64,000 bases of DNA from positions 971,501 to 1,035,500 of the forward strand of contig JARHVA010002372.1 of NCBI GenBank assembly GCA_037957365.1. Reading direction: 5' to 3'. The notes beneath the pieces are model-generated. The model ran no database searches. It saw only the letters and a list, made by a program, of their open reading frames with translations, and had not been told where the DNA came from. Below are positions 42,139 through 52,978 of the stretch, piece by piece. Every line of letters begins with the position of its first letter. Positions within the stretch are counted from its first letter, which is position 1. The position numbers and the translations under genes are program-made. Source of the DNA: Torreya grandis. Its lineage: Eukaryota > Streptophyta > Pinopsida > Cupressales > Taxaceae.

Positions 42139-43431
42139 TGTTGGAAATATTGTCATTGATGTCAAAGGTCTAGCATTTTTGGTGATAAAGGCCCCATTAC
42201 ATTTAATGTTATTTGTAATAGATATATCTTGGCTAATGTGAGTTAATATTTATTTAATATTAATGAATATATTTTTAGTTGCATATGAGACAAAATAAGG
42301 GCCCATGGAGAAGTTAAAGAGCCATGGGGTAAAGATAAAAGAAGGATGGGATGCATTTTCCCATGAAGAGTCATCTTGGGGAATTCCAAGAGTCACTAAG
42401 TGAAGACAAAAGAGGAAGGGCACAATTTCTCATGAAGGGACACTTTGAAGAATATGAAAAGTCACCAAGATAAGGATAAAAGAGAGAGGGACGTTTTTTC
42501 TCATGAAGGGTCACCACATGACTTTTGAAAGGCAAGGATATGAAGGGTCATACAAGTTTGGCACCATTTTTCATAAGGATTGAAGGGTCGCAAAGGGGGA
42601 AGGCCAAAAGTCATTTGGAAAGCTATAAATAAAGGCTTGACAAGCCATTTGTAATATAGATGATAGACAATGATTTGATATTGTATTATTTAGCTTAGAA
42701 GAGCAATTGTGAGAGATGAATATGATTTGTATTTGTTATATCTAGCTTAGAAGAGCAAAGGTGAGAGAGAGGAAAGAGATGTTGTATTGAACTATCATTT
42801 TTTGAGATAGCAATATTGAGAGATAGGTGTGTGGTATACACAAAAGGGTTGGTGATCGTGTGGGTTGGTGCTCATGAATTGTTGTTGGGTTAGTGCTTGG
42901 AAAAGGGGTTGGTGCTTCTATGGGTTGGTGCTCATGAATTTTTTCTTAGTTGGTGCTTGGCAAAGGGGTTGGTGCTCCCATGGGTTGGTGCTCATGAATT
43001 TTTGCTAGGTTGGTGCTCAATAAAGGGGTTGGTGCTCATGAATTATTGCTAGGTTGGTGCTTGGCAAAGGAGTTGGTGCCCCTGTGGGTTGGTGCTCGAC
43101 AAAGGGGTTGGTGCTCTTGTGGGTTAGTGCTCATGAATAGTTGTTGGGTTGGTGCTCAGCAAAGGGGTTGGTGCTCTTACAAGTTGGTGCTTGTGAAGAT
43201 TTTTTGGGTTAGTGCTCATTCATATATTTGAGATTATTCTTCGTAGTTTTTCCCATATTAGGTTTCCATGTTATATCTGGTGTCTCTCTTTATCTTGTGT
43301 GGTGTTTATTATTTGAGTTTTATTTCATATCTTGAATGTTTGATTAAGTGGAATTTGGTTAAGGTAAAGTTTTATAAGATATATGATATACTGATTCACC
43401 CCCCTGCTCTAAGTTTATTACGTGCTTAACA
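42139..43431 (+). repeat. LTR2 of chain C
   Basis: 1293 bp, TGTTGGAAATATTG to CTTAACA. It serves both as the 3' LTR of body 1 and the 5' LTR of body 2. TATA box at 42624-42633. The minisatellite occupies about 42846-43220 and differs in unit order and number from the other LTRs. Confidence 0.92.
42624..42633 (+). promoter_or_regulatory. TATA box of LTR2
   Basis: TATAAATAAA, 485 bases after the LTR start, followed by GGCTTGACAAGCC. Confidence 0.65.
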
Positions 43432-43432
43432 A

Positions 43433-43445
43433 TTGGTATCAGAGC
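43433..43445 (+). other. Primer binding site, body 2
   Basis: TTGGTATCAGAGC, directly after LTR2. Confidence 0.92.
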
Positions 43446-43493
43446 AGGTTCTTTTTTGAAATGTTTTACAGCTTGAATATAGATCGGGAAAGC

Positions 43494-45783
43494 ATGATGG
43501 CTAGGTCACAGGAAAGATTTTCTACAAATAAGGCACCTTTGTTTGATGGGATGAATTATGATTTTTGGAACGTAAGAATGAAGGTTTATTTGATGGCCCT
43601 TGGATTCGACATATGGAAAGTAGTGGTGGAGGAATATGAAGAGCCATAGACATCTACAATTACTCCAACAGAAAAGAAGGTAAGTGAATGTAATGCTAAA
43701 GCTTTAAATGCTATTTTATGTGTTTTATGTGAATCTGAATTTGTCAAAGTTATGCAATGTAAATCTGCTCATGAAACTTGGGTAAAACTTGAGAATATTT
43801 ACAAAGGTGATGGAAAGGTTCAGCAAGCTAAGCTTCAAACTTTTAGAAGATAGTTTGAAAGTTTGAAGATGGAAGAAGAAGAAGATATAGCAAGTTATCT
43901 TTTGTGAGTTGATCAAATCATAAATCAGATTCAAGGTCTTGGAGAAACTTTGGATGAGTCAATGATGGTGTAAATGGTATTGAGATCTCTACCAATGAGA
44001 TATGATGCAAAGGTTTTGGCAATCGAGGAGATGAAGAATTTAGCCAAGCTAAAGATGGATGAGCTTCATGGTATACTCATGGCATATGAGATGTGGACAG
44101 AACAAAATAAACCCTCAAAGAGAGAAGCAGTTTTCAAGACATCAAATAAAGAGAAAGCTAAGATTCAAGAATCAAGTGATAGTTCTAGTGATGATGAAGA
44201 TGACAACAGAGCACTTTTCATTTGCAAGATGAAAAGAGTAACAGATAAATATCAAGGAAAATTACCTTTTAATTGTTTTAATTGTGGAAATATTGGACAT
44301 TTTTCAGCTAGATGCCCAAATAAGGGTAATGATGATGAAGAAGAAAAGCCTACATACAAGAAGAATTTCAAAGGCAAATCCAAGAAGGGATTTGAGAAGA
44401 AGAGCCTGTATTCTAAGGATCCTAGCTTAGTCAAAGATAGTGGAGTCAAAGATTCATAAGAAGAAGAGATTCTATTCATGTCCATACATGAAGATGATCA
44501 AGAAGAAGAAGAAGAAAAGGAGGAAGCTGAAGTGAATATGGAAGGAGAACTCATTTGTGCCCTTGAAGAGTTAAAAGTTGTTGAGATGAAGAATCGAACA
44601 TTAAAGTGCCAGATTGAGACAAATGAATAGGAGTCAAAGGAAATTATTGATGATCTAACAACACACTTGGAAGAAGCCAAGAAGAATGAAGAAGATCTCA
44701 CAACATAGTTGGAAATAGCAAGAAAAGAATGTCAAAGGTATGTTATTGAAATTGCCTCTTTAAAAGAAGATATTGAGAAAGTAGTCAATGATAAAGTAGT
44801 TAGTGATTCAAAATTTGAGGATAGCACTAACATGCTAAATAAGATATTAAAAAGTCAAAAAGTAAATTCAGATAAGATAGGGATCAGATTTGAAAAGAAA
44901 AAGAGCTATGTTGAAGCTCTTACAAAAGAAGAAACAAAAAGGGGAGAAATGAATAATACAGAGGACATTTAAAATAGAGAAGGTTGTAAGGAACAAAGCT
45001 ACAAAAGGCAATTAGGTCAGAGATATACAAAAAGGTTTTATTTTTATGGCTATTGTTTTTATTGTAATGGATATGGTCACAAGAAATTAGAATGTAGAAA
45101 AAGAGCTAACAATTTCAGAAATAAGGAGAATGAAAGTCAAGTAGAGTCAAGCAGAAGCCACAACTCTTTTGCTCCTCTATCAAGCTTTGATGAAGAGACC
45201 ATAGTATGCTATAAGTGCAACAACTTTAGACCTATAGCTCAGTATTGTAGAAGTGTGTTTGAGTCAGTCAAGAAGGATTAGAGTTTCAAAGCTCTATTCA
45301 TTAAAAAGAAGGTTCAGACATGTTCATGGTAGAAGAAACAACCTAAAGATTCTATGATTTTTTCAGACAGCCCTGCATGTAAGAGGTAAAGATCAACCAT
45401 GGTTAATTGATAGTGGATGTTTGAGGCATATGACAGAAGATAAAAGTAAGTTCATTACTTGAAAGAAGATCAATGGTGGTAAAATGAGATTTGAAGATAA
45501 AACCACTACCAGGATAGCTGGATAAGGTACTTTGAGTTTGGATTATGGTAGAACTAAGACTAAGAATGTTTTATATGTAAAAGATCTTAAGCATAATCTA
45601 TTGAGTGTTAGTCAAATATGTGATCAAGGATACCAATTAAAGTTTCATAAAGAAGGTTTTGAGATTAGAAGAAAAGATTCAAATGAGTTGATTGTAGATG
45701 TGCAAAGGATAGGGAACAATGTATATGTATTGTCAAATATCTTCTCAAAGGCACAATCAAAGGATACATTCAAAGATCTATGA
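43494..45783 (+). pseudogene. gag-protease of chain C, body 2
   Basis: Same plan as body 1, with different lesions. Start ATGATGGCTAGG at 43494. Capsid N-terminus (KAPLFDGMNYDFWNVRMKVYL) is open for about 50 codons. A Gln codon that is a stop in body 1 is CAA here (near 43837), while the next one is TAG. Zinc knuckle 1 is intact (CFNCGNIGHFSARC, about 44275) and knuckle 2 is intact (CFYCNGYGHKKLEC, about 45054); knuckle 3 has His changed to Pro (45231). Protease motif WLIDSGCLRHMTEDKSKF (about 45400) keeps Asp-Ser-Gly. The last open stretch, 45532-45783, ends at KDTFKDL plus stop, as in body 1. It has the best-preserved nucleocapsid of the three, but is interrupted by several stops. Confidence 0.88.
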
Positions 45784-45860
45784 GAGGAGTTGGGATTAAT
45801 TTCTATTAATTCTTTCCATTGATGTTCAGCATTAATTGAGGGTGAGATAAGTGTCAGCTT

Positions 45861-46794
45861 TGTTAGGTTGTGGAGCTAAAAGCTTCACCAAGATGCAAAC
45901 AAGAGGAGTTAAGCAGGTTGCAGAGTGTTTGCCGAGTGTCACAGTCACCGGCGTCAGTCAGGCAAACTGACATCAGCAGGGTATAGATAGAAGGCAACTG
46001 ACATCAGTCAAAATTCAGCCGGTGTCGGCACCCCCCAGGTAGACAGGGACTGATGTTGGTCACCTGTGTGGTTCGAGCTGCGAGTATGTTACGGGCAGTT
46101 AGCTAATGAACCAAGTGTTTGCATGTCAAGAGCCAAATTTAGACTAGAAGCTACGGATCTAATTATTGTAATTAGGTGTCTAATTATTGTTTGCATGAGA
46201 TCTATTTAAGAGACTCATTAGTTGTATTGTAAAGTAGTGCTAGAGAGTAAGAGAGCAAATAAGCTCCTTCAGAGAGAGGAGAGCAATGGTGTGTTCCTCC
46301 TAGTGCCATAGTACCAAGTGTGGGTACTGGTTTGGAGAATTAGAGGGGTTCTTCATGTTTGTATGATCTTGGTCAGTAGGTGTGCATGGATTCTTTTGGA
46401 GATCTACAATGGTGAGTAAGGTCTAGTGATTTGTAGGTAGCAGTAGAGAGTAGGAGATCTACTTGGAGTATGGTTGTGTACTTGGTGTACTGGCAGCGTT
46501 GTTACTGATTGGTTGGAGAGGTGAACATCAATTCTATATTTGAGTTGATTTTTGGGACCAAGAGAGAGAGAGGGAAGAAGGTCTTGAGGTGTGGCAAGCC
46601 TTTGAGGTGGAAGAAGAAGTGGCATCTTCTTTATTGTATTTTTTTCTGAGTATTTAATACAATTGTGTATTGTCTCTCAAATCCTATGTTGTTTCATATT
46701 TCTAGTTACTTATTGATTCTGGTATAATTCTGTGTTTAGTTGCTAATACAAGGTAATCATATATGTGTTCTAATTGAGGGGCAAGATCCTGACA
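45861..46794 (+). mobile_element. Solo LTR of a different retrotransposon, 934 bp
   Basis: It begins TGTTAGG and ends CTGACA, with TG...CA termini, and is flanked by AGCTT (45856-45860) and AGCTC (46795-46799). Body 1 at the equivalent site reads GTTAGCTCTAGG without interruption, so the empty site is visible in the window. There is no internal coding sequence and no second LTR, so recombination has removed the body. It is clearly richer in G+C and CpG than its surroundings (for example CCGGCG at about 45949 and GGTGTCGGC at about 46020). It has a TATTTAAG box at 46203. The orientation is set by the promoter-like element and the late polyadenylation-like TTGTATT/TAATACAATTG region. Confidence 0.85.
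46203..46210 (+). promoter_or_regulatory. TATA-like box of the solo LTR
   Basis: TATTTAAG, about 340 bases into the solo LTR, followed within 60 bases by GAGAGTAAGAGAGC. The position fits a core promoter but is not confirmed by a second copy. Confidence 0.4.
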
Positions 46795-46996
46795 AGCTCT
46801 AGGTAGGCCCTTTGCCATTGATGTCAAAGGGGTAGAATAATAGGTACAGGTACAAGTGAAAAAATAGGTACAAAGAATAGGTATAGGTTGCTACAGTAAG
46901 AGGGAATTTCTATATGTTTTCAAATGATAGTATGTGTAGGTGACAGGATGTGGTAATTTTAGGATTGAGGTTTCCATCAATGACAAAGGGGGAGAT

Positions 46997-48287
46997 TGAT
47001 AGAAATATTGTCATTGATGTCAAAGGTCTAGCATTTTTGGTGTTAAAGGCCCCATTGCATTTAATGCTATTTGTAATAGATATATCTTGACTAATGTGAG
47101 TTAATATTTATTTAATATTAGTAAATATATTTTTGGTTGTATATGAGATAAAATAAGGGCCCATGGAGAAGTCAAAGAGCCACGAGGTAAAGACAAAAGA
47201 AGGATGGGATGTATTTTCCCATGAAGAGTCATCTTGGGGAATTTCAAGAGTCACCAAGTGTAGACAAAAGAGGAAGGGTGAAATTTCTCTTGAAGGGACA
47301 CTTTGAGGAATACAAAAAGTCACCAAGATAAGGAAAAAAGAGGGAAGGACATTTTTTCTCATGAAGGATCACCACATGACTTTTGAAAGGCAAGGATATG
47401 AAGGTCATACAAGTTTGGCACCATTTTCAATGAGGATTGATGGGTCACAAAGGGGGAAGGCCAAAAGTCATTTGGAAAGCTATAAATAAAGGCTTGAGAA
47501 GCAATTTGTAATATGGATGATAGAGGATGATTTGATATTATATTATCTAGCTTATAAGAGCAATTGTGAGAGATGAATATGATTTGTATTTGTTATATCT
47601 AGCTTAGAAGAGCAAAGGTGAGAGAGAGGAAAGAGATGTTGTATTGAACTATCTTTTGATGAGATAACAACATTGAGAATAGGTGTGTGTTATACATAAA
47701 GGGGTTGTTCCTATGGGTTGGTGCTCACGAATTGTTGTTGGGTTGGTGCTTGGTAAAGGGGTTGGTGCTCCTATGGGTTAGTGCTCACGAATTTTTGCTG
47801 GGTTGGTGCTCAACAAAGGGATTAGTGCTCTTATGGTTTGGTGCTCATGAATTGTTTTTGGGTTGGTGCTCAGCAAAGGGGTTGGTGCTCTTGTGGGTTG
47901 GTGCTCATGAATTGTTGCTGGGTTGGTGCTCGGCAAAGGGGTTGGTGCTCCTATGGGTTGGTGCTCATGAATTGTTGCTGGGTTGGTGCTCACAAATAGT
48001 TGTTGGGTTGGTGTTCAGCAAAGGGGTTGGTGCTCCTACAAGTTGGTTCTTGAAAATATTATTTGGGTTGGTTCTCATTCATATACTTGAGATTATTCTC
48101 TATAGTTTTTCCCATATTGGGTTTCCACATTATATCTGGTGTCTCTCTCTATCTTGTGTGGTGTTTATTATTTGAGTTTTATTGCATATCTTGAATGTTT
48201 GATTAAGTGGACTTTGGTTAAGGGAAAGTTTTATAAGATATATGATATACTAATTCACCCCCCTCTCAGTATATTCCACTCTTAACA
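46997..48287 (+). repeat. LTR3 of chain C
   Basis: 1291 bp. Its start is mutated to TGATAGAAATATTG and its end is CTTAACA. TATA box at 47481-47490. The minisatellite lies at about 47697-48080 and gives the longest repeat frame of the chain, 162 aa at 47687-48175. Confidence 0.92.
47481..47490 (+). promoter_or_regulatory. TATA box of LTR3
   Basis: TATAAATAAA, 484 bases after the LTR start. Confidence 0.65.
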
Positions 48288-48288
48288 A

Positions 48289-48301
48289 TTGGTATCAGAG
48301 C
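48289..48301 (+). other. Primer binding site, body 3
   Basis: TTGGTATCAGAGC, directly after LTR3. Confidence 0.92.
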
Positions 48302-48349
48302 AGGTTCCTTTTTGAAAAGTTTTATAGCTTGAAGGTAGATCGAGAAAGC

Positions 48350-50604
48350 ATGATGGCTGGGTCACATGAAGAATTTTCTACAAATAAGGCACCTTTGTTT
48401 GATGGGATGAATTATGATTTATGGAGCATGTGAATGAAGGTTTATTTGATGGCCCTTGGATTTGACATATGGAAAGCAGTGGTGGAGGAATATGAAGAGC
48501 CACAGACATCTGTAATTACTCCAACAGAAAAGAAGGCAAGTGAATGTAATGTTAAAGCTTTAAATGCTATTTTATGTGGTTTATGTGAATCTAAATTTGT
48601 CAAAGTTATGCAATGTAAATCTACTCATGAAACTTGGGTAAAAATTAAGAGTATTTATAAAAATGATGGAAAGGTTTAGCAAGCAAAGCTTCAAACTTTT
48701 AGAAGACAGTTTGAAATTTTGAAGATGGAAGAAGAAGAAGATATAGCAAGTTATCTTTTATGAGTTGATCAAATCATAAATCAGATTCAATGTCTTGGAG
48801 AAACTTTGGATGAGTCATGGTGGTGTAAAAAGTTTTGAGATCTCTACCAATGAGATATGATGTAAAGGTTTAGATAATCGAGGAGATGAAGAAATTAGCC
48901 AAGCTAAAGATGGATGAGCTTCATGGTATACTCATGGCATATGAGATGTGGATAAAACAAGATAAACCCTCAAAGAGAGAAGTGGCTTTCAAGACATCAA
49001 AGAAAGAGAAAGCTAAGATTCAAGAATTAAGTGATAGTTCTAGTGATGATGAAGATGACAACGGAGTACTTTTCATTCGTAAGCTGAAAAGAGGAATAGG
49101 TAAATATTAAGGAAAATTACCTTTTAAATGTTTTAATTATGGAAAGATCGTACATTTTTTAGCTAGATGCCCAAATAAGGATAATGATGATGAAGAAGAA
49201 AATCCTATATATAATAAGAATTTCAAAGGAAAATCCAAGAAGGGATTTGAGAAAGAAGAGCCTATATTCTAAGGATCCTAGCTCAGTCAAAGATAGTGGA
49301 GTCAGCAATTCAGAAGAAGAAGAGATTTTATTCATGTCCATACATGAAGATGATCGAGAAGAAGAAGAGGAGGAAGCTGAAGTGAATATGGAAGGAGAAC
49401 TCATTTGTGCCCTTGAAGAGTTAAAAGTTGTTGAGAAGAATAATCAAATATTAAAGCGCCAGATCGAGAAAAATGAATAAGAGTCAAAGGAAATTATTGA
49501 TGATCTAACAACACACTTGGAAGAAGCCAAGAAGAATGAAGAAGATATCATAACATAGTTGGAAATAGCAAGAAAATAATGTCAAAGGTATGTTATTTAA
49601 ATTGCCTCTTTAAAAGAAGATATTGAGAAAGTAGTCAATGATAAAGTACTTAGTGATTCAAAAGTTGAGGATAGCACTAACATGCTAAATAAGATATTGG
49701 AAAGTCAAAAATCCAATTCAGATAAGACAAGGATCGGATTTGAAAAAAAAAAGAGCTATGCTAAAGCTCTTATAAAAGAGGAAATAAAAATGGGAGAAAT
49801 GAAGAATACAAAGGACATTTCAAATAGAGAAGGTTGCAAGGAACAAAGCTACAAAAGGTAATCAGGTTAGAGATATATAGACAGGGCTTATTTTTATGGC
49901 TATTGTTTTTATTATAATGGACATGGTCACAATAAATTGGAATGTAGAAAAAGAGCTAACAATTTCAAAAATAAGGAGAATGAAAGTCAAGTAGCGTCAA
50001 GTAGAAGACACAACTCTTTTGCTCCTCTATCAAGCTTTGATGAAGAGACCATAGCATGTTGCAAGTGCAACAACTTCAGACACATAGCTCGGTATTATAA
50101 AAGCATGTTCAAGTCAGTCAAGAAGGATCATAGTTTCAAAGCTCCATTCATCAAAAAGAAGGTTTAGACATGTTCATGGTAGAAGAAACAACTTGAAGAT
50201 TCTATGATGGTTCAGACACCCTACATGTAAGAGGTAAAGATCAGCCATGATTAATTGATAATGGATGTTTGAGGAATATGACATGAGATAAAAGTAAGTT
50301 CATTACTCTAAAGAAGATAAATGGTGGTACAGTGAGATTTGGAGATAAAGCCACTACTAGCATATCCGAAAAAGGTACTTTGAGTTTGGATTATAGTAGA
50401 ACTAAGACTAAGAATGTTTTATATGTGAACGATCTTAAGCATAATCTATTGATTGTTAGTCAAATATGTGATCAAGTATACACATTAATGTTTCATAAAG
50501 AAGGTTGTGAGATTAGAAGAAAAGATTCAAATGAGTTGAGTGCAGATGCTCAAATGATAGGAAACAATGTATATGTATTGTCAGATATCTTCTCAAAGGC
50601 ATGA
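48350..50604 (+). pseudogene. gag-protease of chain C, body 3
   Basis: Same plan again. Start ATGATGGCTGG at 48350. The capsid is open for 48434-48679 (FDIWKAVVEEYEEP through KVMQCKSTHETW). Both Gln codons that are stops in body 1 are intact near 48690-48710, but a new TAG has appeared at about 48677. Zinc knuckle 1 has its second Cys as Tyr (about 49135), knuckle 2 has its second Cys as Tyr (about 49905), knuckle 3 has its last Cys as Tyr (about 50095). The protease loop is damaged: the Trp codon is a stop and Asp-Ser-Gly reads Asp-Asn-Gly (about 50260). The frame ends at 50604 through an Arg-to-TGA change in a codon that is CGA in body 1. It is the most damaged protease of the three. Confidence 0.88.
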
Positions 50605-50905
50605 TCAAATGACACACTCAAAAATCTACAAGAGGAGTTAGGAGTAATTTCTATTACTTCTTGCCATTGATGTTCAGTATCAATTGAGGGGGAGATAAGT
50701 GTTAGCTCCAAGTAGGCCCTTTTCCATTGATGTCAAGGGGGGAGAATAATAGGTACAAGTACAAGTGTAGAAATAGGTACACCGAATAGATATAGGTTGC
50801 TACAGTAAGAGGGAGTTACTGTATGTTTTTAGATGACAGTATGTGTAGGTGATAGGATGTGGTAATTTTAGGATTGAGGTTGCCATCAATGACAAAGGGG
50901 GGGAT

Positions 50906-52258
50906 TGTTGGAAATATTGTCATTGATGTCAAAGGTCTAGCATTTTTGGTGATAAAGGCCCCATTGCATTTAATGTTATTTATAATAGATATATCTTGGA
51001 TAATGTGAGTTAATATTTATTTAATATTAATGAATATATTTTTGGTTGCATATGAGACAAAATAAGGGCCCATGGAGAAGTCAAAGACCCATGGGGTAAA
51101 GATAAAAGAAGGATGGGATGAATTTTTCCATGAAGAGTCATCTTGAGGAATTCCAAGAGTCACCAAGTGAAGATAAAAGAGGAAGGGCACAATTTCTCAT
51201 GAAGGGACACTTTGGGGAATATGAAAAGTCACCAAGATAAGGACAAAAGAGGGAAGGACATTTTTGCTCATGAAAGGTCACCACATGACTTTTCAAAGGC
51301 AAGGATATGAAGGGTCATACAAGTTTGGCACCATTTTCCATGAGGATTGAAGGGTCACAAAGGGGGAAGGCCAAAGGTCATTTGGAAAGCTATAAATAAA
51401 GGATTGAGAAACCATTTGTAATATGGATGATAAAGGTTGATTTGATATTGTATTATCTAGCTTAGAAGAGCAATTATGAGAGATGAATATGATTTGTATT
51501 TGTTATATCTAGCTTAGAAGAGCAAAGGTGAGAGAGAGGAAAGAGATGTTGTATTGAACTATCACTTGTTGAGATAACACCATTGAGAGATAGGTTTGTG
51601 GTATACACAAATGGGTTGGTGCTCCTATGGGTTGGTGCTCATGAATTGTTACTAGGTTGGTGCTTGGCAAAGTGGTTGGTGCTCCTATGGGTTGGTTCTC
51701 ATGAATTGTGTTGGATTGGTGATCAGTAAAGGGGTTGGTGCTCTTATGGGTTGGTGCTCGACAAAGGGGTTGGTGCTCCTGTGGGTTGGTGCTCATGAAT
51801 TGTTATTGGGTTGGTGCTTGGCAAAGGGGTTGGTGCTCATGACTTGTTGATGGGTTGGTGCTCGGCAAAGGGGTTGGTGATCTTGTGGGTTGGTGCTCAT
51901 GAATTGTTGCTTGGTTGGTGCTCGGCAAAGGGGTTGGTGCTCCTGTGGATTGGTGCTCACAAATAGTTATTGGGTTGGTGCTTAGCAAAGGGGTTAGTGC
52001 TCCTGCAAGTTGGTGCTTGCAAATATTGTTTGGGTTGGTTCTCATTCATATACTTGAGATTGTTATCTATGGTTTTTCCCATATTGGGTTTCTACATTAT
52101 ATCTAGTGTCTCTCTCTATCTTGTGTGGTGTTTATTGTTTGAGTTTTATTGCATATCTTGAATGTTTGATTAAGTGGAATTTGGTTAAGAGAAATTTTTA
52201 TAAGATATATGATATACTGATTCACCCCCCCCCCTCTTAGTATATTTCATGCTTAACA
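50906..52258 (+). repeat. LTR4 of chain C (outer 3' LTR)
   Basis: 1353 bp, TGTTGGAAATATTG to CTTAACA, preceded by a G-rich tract (50893-50903). TATA box at 51391-51400. The minisatellite, about 51610-52045, is the longest of the four. It is followed by AAAAT, the target duplication, and then by element A RNase H without a primer site. Confidence 0.92.
51391..51400 (+). promoter_or_regulatory. TATA box of LTR4
   Basis: TATAAATAAA, 485 bases after the LTR start. Confidence 0.65.
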
Positions 52259-52263
52259 AAAAT

Positions 52264-52376
52264 AAGTTCCAACAAAAGATCAAATTGTAGATATATTCAC
52301 TAAACCTTTGCCTAAGGACCGATTTGAATATCTGAGATAATGATTGGGAGTGGTAGCTCCTGCACCACATCACTAG
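52264..52376 (+). pseudogene. Copia RNase H C-terminus of element A, part downstream of the insertion
   Basis: The end of the element A polyprotein: VPTKDQIVDIFTKPLPKDRF, then EYLR, two stops, and LGVVAPAPHH before the stop at 52374. IFTKPLP is the hallmark of the copia C-terminus. If the insertion and one copy of the target duplication are removed, the reading frame from 38228 joins this one without a shift. Confidence 0.9.
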
Positions 52377-52600
52377 TTCTTAGTGATTAGGCATGTCTCC
52401 ATGGGGAGTATAAAAGGAACATCACTAACTCCTAGAATAAGAAGAGTTTAGGCAATTATTTCATGGCCTAAAGTGGAGCTTCTCATAAATGGTTCTTATC
52501 TTACAGGTCTGAGGATCAAAATAATGTAATGCCTGAAGAAGTGTACTTTAGGTGGAGCTAATTGACCTTTTTTGGTATAATTTTTTTGTCATTAATGTTA

Positions 52601-52680
52601 AAGGGGGAGAAAAGAGAAAGATGCAGGTAAAAAATAGAGATTTTGCTACTTGTTTTTTCCATAAATGACAAAGGGGAGAT
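52601..52680 (+). other. Polypurine tracts of element A
   Basis: AAGGGGGAGA at 52601 and AAAGGGGAGA at 52670-52679, the second next to the LTR start at 52681. As in chain C, more than one tract is present, consistent with a Sirevirus. Confidence 0.75.
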
Positions 52681-52977
52681 TGTTGGACATAGTCATTGAT
52701 GTTTGAAGAATTGTCATTGATGTCAAAGGTAGCATGTACTATCATGCATTAATGACAAAGGTGTTGAGTTGAATAGGCTTGTGTGTGTACTTTGAATGCC
52801 TTTACTCACATGATTATCTTGACAAGATTTGGCTAAGAGCATAGGATGATGTTATCTACATTTTCATGTATGGCAACATCTAAAGGAAATGATCACACTA
52901 TAATAATTAGTTTTGTGTCTATTATTTGTGGTCTAATTTCTATGTCACAAGGATGAATAGAGCAAATGTTACAGAAG
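52681..52977 (+). repeat. Truncated 3' LTR of element A
   Basis: It begins TGTTGGACATAGTCATTGATG and aligns with 30764 onward for about 295 bases, up to AATGTTACA. The remaining 2.1 kb of the LTR is missing here; the next bases belong to the end of a minus-strand LTR (element B). Confidence 0.88.
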
Positions 52978-52978
52978 T

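Larger units (their letters stand above)
38229..52258 (+). mobile_element. Tandem gag-protease-only copia chain C (four LTRs, three bodies)
   Basis: A 14 kb insertion inside the RNase H of element A. Order: LTR1 (38229), body 1, LTR2 (42139), body 2, LTR3 (46997), body 3, LTR4 (50906-52258). Each of the three bodies starts with an intact primer site and a gag, then has a protease and several polypurine tracts, and has no integrase, RT or RNase H. Outer flanks are GAAAT (38224-38228) and AAAAT (52259-52263), a near-perfect 5 bp target duplication, so the chain behaves as one insertion. The known class with this layout is the non-autonomous TR-GAG type. A chain of three most likely arose by unequal recombination between LTRs. 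Movement would need proteins from a full copia element. Confidence 0.88.
30764..52977 (+). mobile_element. Ty1/copia element A, Sirevirus-like, split by a nested insertion
   Basis: Plus-strand copia element: 5' LTR (30764-33198), primer site, gag, protease, integrase, RT, RNase H (to 38228), a 14 kb nested insertion (38229-52258), the rest of RNase H (52264-52376), polypurine tracts and a truncated 3' LTR (52681-52977). The first 290 or so bases of its two LTRs differ at about 28 positions counted by eye, so the insertion is old. The 3' LTR is cut short by the junction with element B. The element is dead through many stops, but all catalytic modules are still recognisable. Confidence 0.9.

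Noticed and set aside
38229..52258. CRISPR-like array
   Set aside because: The regularly spaced cores are contiguous minisatellite units inside plant LTRs, without unique spacers or cas genes.
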